Shown here in pieces: positions 59,085 through 64,000 of a stretch of DNA of 64,000 nt; positions within the stretch are counted from its first letter, which is position 1; the number at the start of each line of letters is the position of its first letter. Below the pieces are notes generated by a model. It saw only the letters and a list, made by a program, of their open reading frames with translations, was not told where the DNA came from and searched no databases. Made by a program: the position numbers and the translations under genes. The stretch covers positions 21,528,455 through 21,592,454 of the forward strand of contig CAIIXF020000002.1 of the NCBI GenBank assembly GCA_903813345.2. The letters run 5' to 3'. This DNA comes from Owenia fusiformis (Eukaryota; Annelida; Polychaeta; Sabellida; Oweniidae).

Positions 59085-59260
59085 TCACTTCTGTTCTCCA
59101 AGCATTTTGTTCATGCTCTGCAATTTTTGCTTTCTCCTTTCAACTTTGATCATATTGTCAAATTTCTGGTTAAATGTTTCTCTATCAAAGCCTATCTCAA
59201 AGGCTATCTCTTCAACCATGTTCAACTTTCCCTCATCCAGTCTCCCTCTGGGCCCATCTT
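59085..59260 (-). CDS. Terminal exon completing the first BEN-like domain (exon B1b)
   Basis: An acceptor (TGTCATTTTCAG), 2 nt, 57 codons and a stop. Joined to the donor at 59912 it starts EDGPRGRLDEGKLNMVEEIA and ends in a basic helix (MIKVERRKQKL). A GRLD-x-x-K-[LV] segment followed by a helix and a basic end is the usual second half of BEN domains, after the FSPTELA helix in exon 60193-59912. A possible trace of the conserved tryptophan is absent here, so the match is weaker than for a canonical BEN domain. Confidence 0.65.
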
Positions 59261-59726
59261 CTGAAAATGACAACATTAAGAGATTATTATACAATATGTT
59301 ATGCATCACATCCACCAAGTTTTCAATAATTTGGGATTTTTATATTTTGAAGCTTTATAATTAATGTGGTTATAATGAGATATATTGATACATTGCATAA
59401 AAGCATCATTTTCTATAACATCATCTTGCCTTTTATGGGAATTTTTTGAAGGTATTTTTATTTTTTATTTATTAAAAAATATTCTCATAACAAAACCAGT
59501 GTGGAGTTGACAATTTATAGAGTACAAGTTAAAGCCTATTAATTTATGTTTGAATACAATTTTTCTTCTTAAATCACCATATTTCAGATAATGATTTGAA
59601 AACATAAACAGACAAAATATTATAATACATGGTCAAAAGGAGGAGATGGGTTGTCAATATCTTGAAGCCGAGTGACCAAAAGAAAGTGCAGTACATGAAC
59701 ATGTGAACCAATTAATTGACTGCTGA

Positions 59727-59862
59727 TACAGTAAAACCTTAGACTTTGTGTACTTCTCACTCTCAATCACTCACACAGTTCCATGACTTATTTATTTAAT
59801 GTTAAATGGAATCCCTCATAGATGGAACACTTTTTAAAGGTACCAAAGGTGTTTAACTTATT
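59727..59862. repeat. ACAGTAAAAC-family repeat fragment
   Basis: Begins TACAGTAAAACCTTAGACTT and contains GGAACACTTTTTAAAGGTACC, as at 35560. It sits just 3' of the donor at 59912. Confidence 0.5.
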
Positions 59863-59911
59863 ATACTAGTAGGTATTACGGTGCTTGATTGAAATGTTGG
59901 TTGCTACTTAC

Positions 59912-60193
59912 CAGGAGATGAATATGATTTCCTCCCAGTTCTGTTACCATTAGCAAGCTCAGTAGGACTAAATGTCTCCCTTATTACTCTCCGCAACATT
60001 TCCTGTTTATCTTTCCCAACTAAATGTTTATTCTTCTGCAGTAGTTGAGCTTTCAAACTCAATGTTCCATCTGCTGTATTTAGGCTGCCATGTCCTGGTT
60101 GTGTTATTGTATCTCCATTCTTCACGAGAGTTTCAAGCATATGTACTCTCCTTTCAAGCCGCTTGATTCTCGCAAAAGCTGCTTTCAGCTTCA
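59912..60193 (-). CDS. Internal exon: coiled coil plus first part of a BEN-like domain (exon B1a)
   Basis: 282 nt, 2 nt + 93 codons + 1 nt, between AATTTCAG and GTAAGT. Residues 1-25 (KLKAAFARIKRLERRVHMLE) show a heptad pattern, a likely dimerising coiled coil. After a G/T/S-rich linker comes LLQKNKHLVGKDKQEMLRRV followed by IRETFSPTELANGNRTGRK, the [FL]-x-x-x-E-L-A-x-x-N-x-x-G pattern typical of BEN domains. The donor phase lets it join B1b (59260), B2a (49575) or any zinc-finger terminal exon. It is the best candidate in the window for a shared internal exon, except for the terminal exons at 61174 and 63950, which lie upstream of it. Confidence 0.7.
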
Positions 60194-60746
60194 CTGAAAT
60201 TATGAATTGTTTTTTATATATTTAGATTTAACTTTTTAGTGCATGTGCATATTCAGTTCTGACTGAAGCTGCATCAACAATCCTAATAGTTTATGTAAGC
60301 TTATGATCATGTCTTTCCAGTATGGATCATTTCAATATCTTAATAAAGTCAAAAAAATAACACAATGCATTGGACATGGTCATTCAGTTGGAAAAATACT
60401 TGTTTATGTACATTACCTACTGAACATTCTTCTAGTAGCGTAGGCTATATTTCATTTCTAATTTGGAAATCAACATCATGACATTATGTTTCTTGTATAT
60501 TCTTGAGATATCCTACAGAATAGAAACTATACTTGGAACATTATCAGTAATGGCCAAGATTGTTCCTTGAATACAAATGTTCATTATAGGTTAACATATA
60601 TATATAGAAGAGTTTCTCAAAGAGAGCTGTACCATAGGACAGGTCTTACTGTATATGTATTATTTGCTAAATGATGTGTCACATAAGTCATAAGTACAGT
60701 ATAAATAATTATTTTCCTTATATCATAAATCATTCTTTTCCTTATG

Positions 60747-60836
60747 CTATTTTCCAGTATGTGTGTTGCTATGCTTGGCCAGAGATTTCTTATCATAGAA
60801 GCCTTTTTCACAATGTTTACACTGGAAAGGTTTCTC
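60747..60836 (-). pseudogene. Orphaned fourth zinc finger after an in-frame stop
   Basis: Directly after the TGA of exon Z2 the same frame continues EKPFQCKHCEKGFYDKKSLA and ends with H(3)H, TGK and a TAG. All four zinc ligands are intact. The TGA sits where the glycine of the canonical TGEKP linker belongs (one base, GGA to TGA). So the exon once encoded a fourth finger and was truncated, or the assembly has one wrong base. Confidence 0.8.
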
Positions 60837-61174
60837 TCAGGTATGGATCCTCATATGTGCCTTCAAAATATCACCTCTCGTAAACCGAATGTCACAGAAT
60901 CTACATTCATATGGTCTTTCTCCTGTATGGCTTAATTCATGTATAACACCCAACCCACTTGTTTTAAATCCCTTACTACAGTACTTGCAAAAATACAAAT
61001 TTTCTCCAGTGTGGATTTTTTCATGGGATAATAAGATCTTGATAGTAGCAAATTGTTGGCCACAGTATTTACAAGATATCAAGTTTCCAGCAATGTTCTG
61101 GGTTGTTTGTGCCTCCTTAGCTTCATGTCGACTTCTATTGGAGCATTGTAGACCAAGTGATACTTGTTTCCGGT
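60837..61174 (-). CDS. Alternative terminal exon with three C2H2 zinc fingers (exon Z2)
   Basis: An acceptor (TTAAATTGTTTCAG), 2 nt, 111 codons and a TGA stop. A polar linker precedes CKYCGQQFATIKILLSHEKIH, CKYCSKGFKTSGLGVIHELSH and CRFCDIRFTRGDILKAHMRIH, joined by HTGENLYFC and HTGERPYEC. It is the only terminal exon with more than two fingers and the one closest to classical Kruppel-type arrays. The stop cuts off a fourth finger (see 60747-60836). Confidence 0.87.
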
Positions 61175-61719
61175 CTGAAACAATTTAACAAACAAAAATA
61201 TAATGTTTGATACTAGTATGTGTTTTAAGCTTGTTCAGTTTGATATGATAATGGTCCACATATTATTAATATGAATATAAAATTAGGATATTCAACAGGA
61301 CTCTACCATAGTTGAGTTATTCATTTATTTCAATATTATTACAATAAATATATATAAAAGCTACATGCTATACAAAATGAGGCATATATCAGAAACATAT
61401 TCTAAAAATGTAAGCCCTTTATACTGAATGCAGAAAATTGGGAGATATATCAAGAGAAGAATTTCTCCTTACAACTGCCCTTACTAGTCATGCATCCAAC
61501 TCCTATTTCATACAGGCTGCATCATAAAGACAATGGAAGTACCGTATATGGGTTTAATACATGCACATTAGTACATTTCTAACTATGGTACATCACTTAT
61601 TCTAACTAGGCCTACACCAAAGCTGTATACTGCATAATTGCTTATATCTTTAGTGTTTAACATATTTAAAGCAATGATAACATCAAGGTAATAGTAATGA
61701 ATATATTTACAGTTAAGTT

Positions 61720-61964
61720 AATTGCCTTATACAGGGTGAGCCAAAAAAGGAAACCGTAATAAATGTCTTCGAGATATGAACAGTCTCTGTCGTATTTCAA
61801 TCACCCAATTTAATCATTAACAGGTTCCAGTGAAGTTTGACATTCTTCCAGTTTGACAAAAGTATTAAACAAAACTGTTTTATGGGTGTTTTTACTCATG
61901 ACATATTTATTCATTGCATCTTCTTAAATTTATTCAGGTACAAATGTTTCAGAGGGAAGCAAGT
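61720..61964. other. Left flank of the palindrome array with a TACAGGGTGAGCC end
   Basis: TACAGGGTGAGCCAAAAAAG at 61733 looks like one terminus of a TACAGGGTG-ended transposon. I found no inverted partner before 63300, so it is a fragment or one end of an element containing the palindrome array. Confidence 0.4.
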
Positions 61965-62416
61965 TGTCTGAATTCAGACAGAAACATTCCTTAGCTAAAC
62001 ATATAGTGTATCTTATACTTGAATATTATGTGTCTGAATTCAGACACCGGCTTTCTAATCATTAAGAAACCTAGATTTTCCCTGTCTGAATTCAGACACA
62101 ACTTGATAATAGTAAGATGAATTTGTTTATCTTTAGTGTCTGAATTCAGACACAGACTTTTCCATATTAGAAAACATATGCTGATTCCAACTGTCTGAAT
62201 TCAGACACAATTTGATAATGGTGAAGGTGAATTTGTTTAACTTATGTGTTGTGTCTGAATTCAGACATTGGAAATCAGTATCAATTTTCTCAGATTGAAG
62301 TCTTGTCTGAATTCAGACACATAAACAAATTCATCTCACTATAATGGGATTGTGTCTGAATTCAGACATAAGCTTTTCCATGATAAAAAACTGATTTAAC
62401 CGTCTGAATTCAGACA
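61965..62416. repeat. Array of nine 16-bp palindromes TGTCTGAATTCAGACA
   Basis: Copies begin at 61965, 62031, 62083, 62137, 62192, 62252, 62304, 62353 and 62401 (the last has C for the first T). Spacing is 48-66 bp. Spacers fall in two classes that tend to alternate: one like TTGATAATAGTAAGATGAAT + TTGTTTAT (after copies 3 and 5, inverted after 7), the other like CTTTTCCATATTAGAAAACA (after copies 2, 4 and 8, inverted after 6). No protein is encoded. It is not a CRISPR array: the host is a eukaryote, the repeat is a full palindrome, and spacers recur. Confidence 0.97.
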
Positions 62417-62670
62417 TGGACTGATCATAGTGAGGTAAACACTTATTAAGTTATGCAATGTTGCTTATGGCCACATTATCCATACTTTTTTGACAGAAAT
62501 GGACATAATATACTCTAATTCACATCATAGTAATTAGAAAATAACAAATTATTTTTCTATATGCTTCTCAGTGACAGAATTCATGGTTTAATCTACTGTA
62601 CATCATTACAAAATGTATATGTTCAACCTTAGGTTCATCAAATTATATGTCTAACTTCTTCAATAATATA

Positions 62671-63288
62671 CAGGGTGTCAAATAAGTCCCGTCCCCCCTG
62701 CTACAGCTAAAACCTTAACAGACGGTACCTAGTGTGATATACCATTGGAAAGATCATCCAAAGTTATGTTTACTCACCAACTCTCAAGTATTTTGGATGA
62801 AATTTACCTATATTTTTATGATGTCTTTTATAGTTAACGTGCCCTCCTTTAAGTAGCTTTTTTTGCGTCAAAATGACAAGGATATGACCTCAGAAATACG
62901 TCAAAAAGTTAATTTTTTCGCATTCCACTTGTTACAAAAAGGTTTTCACCACTTTCCTTGTACCTCTATTTTCTACACATCTAACCCTATCCAGAAATTG
63001 GTCAAATTTATCGCCATAAACATATTTAGTCATATTTTGGTCCCTTGACCTTTCTTATACCCGATTCTTAAAATCCTGCCAAATACGCCAAATTGCCACG
63101 TTTCTAGGCATATGGTCACCTCAATTGATACAATGTAAAGATTTGTGGGATTGATTGACATGTATCATACATATATATATATGCCAATCAACGTAACTTT
63201 GGAAGACCTTTCCAATGATATATCACACTTGGTACCAAATATCTTGGTTTTGGCTGTAGAGGGGGGACGGGACTTATTTGACACCCTA
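62671..63288. mobile_element. 618-bp element with CAGGGTGTCAAATAAGTCCC ends
   Basis: The left end CAGGGTGTCAAATAAGTCCC continues GTCCCCCCTGCTACAGC; the right end is its inverse (GGGACTTATTTGACACCCT). Inner inverted blocks include GATATACCATTGGAAAG / CTTTCCAATGATATATC and TTATGTTTA / TAACTTTGG-like segments. No transposase. It shares its outermost 15 bp with the MITEs at 23783 and 58601, so it is a relative with a different interior. Confidence 0.9.
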
Positions 63289-63801
63289 TATTTCAGCACA
63301 TATTTCTGAGTACACTCAGTACATACAAAAAATTCACACTTTGTGAACTTTAGAGAAAGATTTACAAATTCGAATTCATTTGAATTTTCATTTATTTGAT
63401 CCTTTTAACTCAGATATGTTAAAGTACATTCTGCATCACATGATTGAAAATGATTTAAAATTGATGATCTATTTACAATCAAAATCTGTTGTTAAGTATT
63501 ATGATACTAGTAAATATATAGAAAATATAAAAGGTATAATATACAATGTACAATCCAAGGGAAAAGTGAACCATGTCATTTTCACTTCATTTGATAGATA
63601 TTTGACAATTTCTAGCTGTCAAAATATGAGATTATAGAATTTATCTGTGTCTCGAATTGTGATGGAAGGGTGGCAATGTATTCTTAATTTTGTTGTAAGT
63701 TGATCTTATTTCTGATTTGTTGTGGGATTCTTCCCTGTCAACAGTTATGGTACAGTAGATGCCATTGGATATAAAGTTTGATATCCTGTTAAAAGTCAAT
63801 T
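63289..63801. other. Intronic or intergenic sequence, no exon supported
   Basis: An 85-codon plus-strand frame at 63380-63637 (starting MNFHLFDPFNSDML) has no known domain and AT-driven composition. I do not call it a gene. Confidence 0.45.
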
Positions 63802-63950
63802 TTAATGTCCAATTTCCACAACCATACCAATTTTCACTGCTTCACCAGGACTCATTCTATATCCTACTATGTATTCCACCTCAAATCTTCTGTCTTGTTT
63901 GGATGGCTCTCCGGTTCCCCCTGATTTAATGGGCATTTGCCAGTTACAAC
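63802..63950 (-). CDS. Terminal exon of unknown domain, same splice phase as the zinc-finger exons (exon T1)
   Basis: An acceptor (CTATACTTTTTCAG), 2 nt, 48 codons and a stop. The reading after the split codon is CNWQMPIKSGGTGEPSKQDR followed by RFEVEYIVGYRMSPGEAVKI and GMVVEIGH. I do not recognise it. It has no start and must be spliced to an exon beyond the window. It may be another alternative 3' end of the BEN / zinc-finger locus, or the last exon of a separate minus-strand gene further right; the shared phase fits the first but has a one-in-three chance of being accidental. Confidence 0.55.
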
Positions 63951-64000
63951 CTGAAAAAGTATAGATTATACAGTTTTATCTATGTTATCATGAAGACTCA

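Noticed and set aside
59002-59364. 120-codon plus-strand frame
   Set aside because: It is the antisense shadow of the BEN-like exon 59260-59085, which has proper splice sites and phase.
60837-60839. Selenocysteine codon in a zinc-finger protein
   Set aside because: The TGA lies at the glycine position of a TGEKP linker, no SECIS-like hairpin was evident nearby, and zinc fingers are not known selenoproteins; a nonsense change is simpler.
61965-62416. CRISPR array
   Set aside because: Regular repeats with 33-50 bp spacers look CRISPR-like, but the window is eukaryotic, the repeat is a perfect 16-bp palindrome, spacers recur in both orientations, and no cas genes are present.
63380-63637. 85-codon plus-strand frame
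   Set aside because: Low-complexity AT-rich translation, no known domain, and no splice or promoter context.

Overview
This is a nuclear, AT-rich, intron-containing animal genome. The genes have GT/AG introns, there is no operon structure, and the non-coding DNA is full of short inverted-repeat DNA elements, tRNA-derived SINEs and minisatellites. The dispersed repeats (gggccgtagcc-ended elements, units carrying ggccgccattttg, TACAGGGTG-ended elements) look like those of marine invertebrates. A lophotrochozoan such as a mollusc is my best guess, but it is an inference and no gene here fixes the phylum.

Left part (1-32.6 kb), conventional genes. After 4 kb of repeats comes a Rab9 GTPase on + (coding 4676-5296, one coding exon). 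Next are two mitochondrial genes arranged head to head: MMAA on - (six coding exons, 14869 down to 10930, 395 aa), the G-protein chaperone of methylmalonyl-CoA mutase, and ADCK2 on + (eleven coding exons, 16139-29789, 688 aa), a UbiB/COQ8-type atypical kinase. For both genes the splice sites I assigned by eye keep the frame from first ATG to stop. A 4.7-kb ADCK2 intron hosts an unrecognised membrane-protein gene on - (24455-26128, 557 aa). ADCK2 is followed, tail to tail, by a PAQR (progestin/adipoQ receptor) gene on - (31640-32620).

Middle (33.2-37.7 kb): two large minisatellites (about 33-bp and 29-bp units) and a foldback element.

Right part (39-64 kb, all on -): a modular transcription-factor locus whose 5' end lies beyond the right edge. 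I can place six terminal exons with C2H2 zinc fingers (61174, 57411, 53631, 52415, 43512 and 39641 are their 5' ends), two split BEN-like domains (60193-59912 plus 59260-59085; 49575-49481 plus 48596-48332 plus 48022-47910) and one further terminal exon (63950-63802). Every one of these except the internal BEN exon 48596-48332 starts with two nucleotides completing a codon begun upstream, and the donors that feed terminal exons end after one nucleotide, so the terminal exons are interchangeable without frame change. This is the arrangement known from insect lola / mod(mdg4)-type loci and is the most interesting system in the window. Two zinc-finger exons sit in a 4.3-kb tandem segmental duplication with ladders of decayed finger fragments, and the exon at 61174 has an in-frame TGA exactly in the linker before its fourth finger.

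A striking non-genic structure lies at 61965-62416: nine copies of the perfect palindrome TGTCTGAATTCAGACA (one with a single change) at 48-66 bp spacing, separated by two recurring spacer classes.
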